Shown in pieces: positions 5,174-5,230 of a stretch of 5,230 bases of DNA. Made by a program: the position numbers and the translations under genes. The stretch comes from Bacillota bacterium (GTDB lineage: Bacteria; Bacillota; Negativicutes; Sporomusales; Sporomusaceae): NCBI GenBank assembly GCA_023388195.1, contig JAEWGR010000026.1:1-5230 (forward strand), in the 5' to 3' direction. Below the pieces are notes generated by a model. It was not told where the DNA came from. It was given only the letters and a program-made list of their open reading frames with translations, and made no database searches. Every line of letters begins with the position of its first letter. Positions within the stretch are counted from its first letter, which is position 1.

Positions 5174-5230
5174 TTACATAGACCAGGACCATAACCAGTT
5201 AAAGGCCATACCTTCGATGGTGTCCCAGGG
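5174..5230 (-). CDS. C-terminal end of an unidentified minus-strand gene
   Basis: Eighteen open codons followed by TAA (5176-5174) read PWDTIEGMAFNWLWSWSM. The frame continues past the window edge. Support comes from the strong terminator hairpin 21 nt beyond the stop and from the same strand as the next two genes. The tail is rich in Trp and Met and could be the end of a membrane protein. The last eleven residues alternate hydrophobic/aromatic with small or polar ones, which would also suit an outer-membrane beta strand in a diderm Firmicute. Neither is provable from 18 residues, and I do not recognise the family. Confidence 0.5.
   Translation of the reverse strand, partial: PWDTIEGMAFNWLWSWSM

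Overview
The window reads as chromosome from a low-to-mid GC Firmicute. Purine-rich Shine-Dalgarno sequences, clean sigma-A (TTGACA/TATAAT type) promoters and short Rho-independent terminators support this. A remnant of an IS200-like / REP-associated transposase of the kind common in Clostridia and Negativicutes fits a spore-former or Negativicute relative, but the species cannot be fixed from the sequence. The content is accessory metabolism and transport. I see no RNA gene, CRISPR array, prophage or intact mobile element, and no clear new system.

Layout, left to right. (1) Bases 1-280, minus strand: N-terminal part of an integral-membrane acyltransferase-3 protein, cut by the window edge. 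(2) 281-390: short intergenic stretch with a 7+7 bp inverted repeat. (3) 391-702, plus strand: the C-terminal part of a REP-associated/IS200-like transposase without its catalytic domain, beginning at a GGGGACAGG sequence that resembles the end of such elements. (4) 790-1710, minus strand: a LysR-type regulator. (5) 1711-1909: divergent control region with a strong promoter for the regulator and inverted repeats that are good operator candidates. (6) 1910-3124, plus strand: a 12-helix MFS exporter; the regulator/exporter pair resembles Bacillus subtilis yybE/yybF. (7) 3125-3294: intergenic with a hairpin between convergent genes. (8) 3295-3852, minus strand: a flavodoxin-fold FMN oxidoreductase with a compact four-cysteine motif, with its own promoter. 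(9) 3945-4030: two hairpin/T-tract terminators in tandem. (10) 4028-5020, minus strand: a PLP enzyme of the D-cysteine desulfhydrase / ACC deaminase family whose diagnostic residues are of the desulfhydrase type, with a near-consensus promoter. (11) 5116-5152: strong terminator hairpin, and beyond it the last 18 codons of an unidentified minus-strand gene.

How they work together: the LysR protein probably controls its own transcription and that of the divergent MFS exporter in response to a small molecule. The flavoprotein and the desulfhydrase point the same way but are separated by terminators and a promoter, so they look like independent single-gene units. A shared sulfur or redox theme (D-cysteine breakdown, Fe-S flavoprotein) is possible, but the sequence does not show it.
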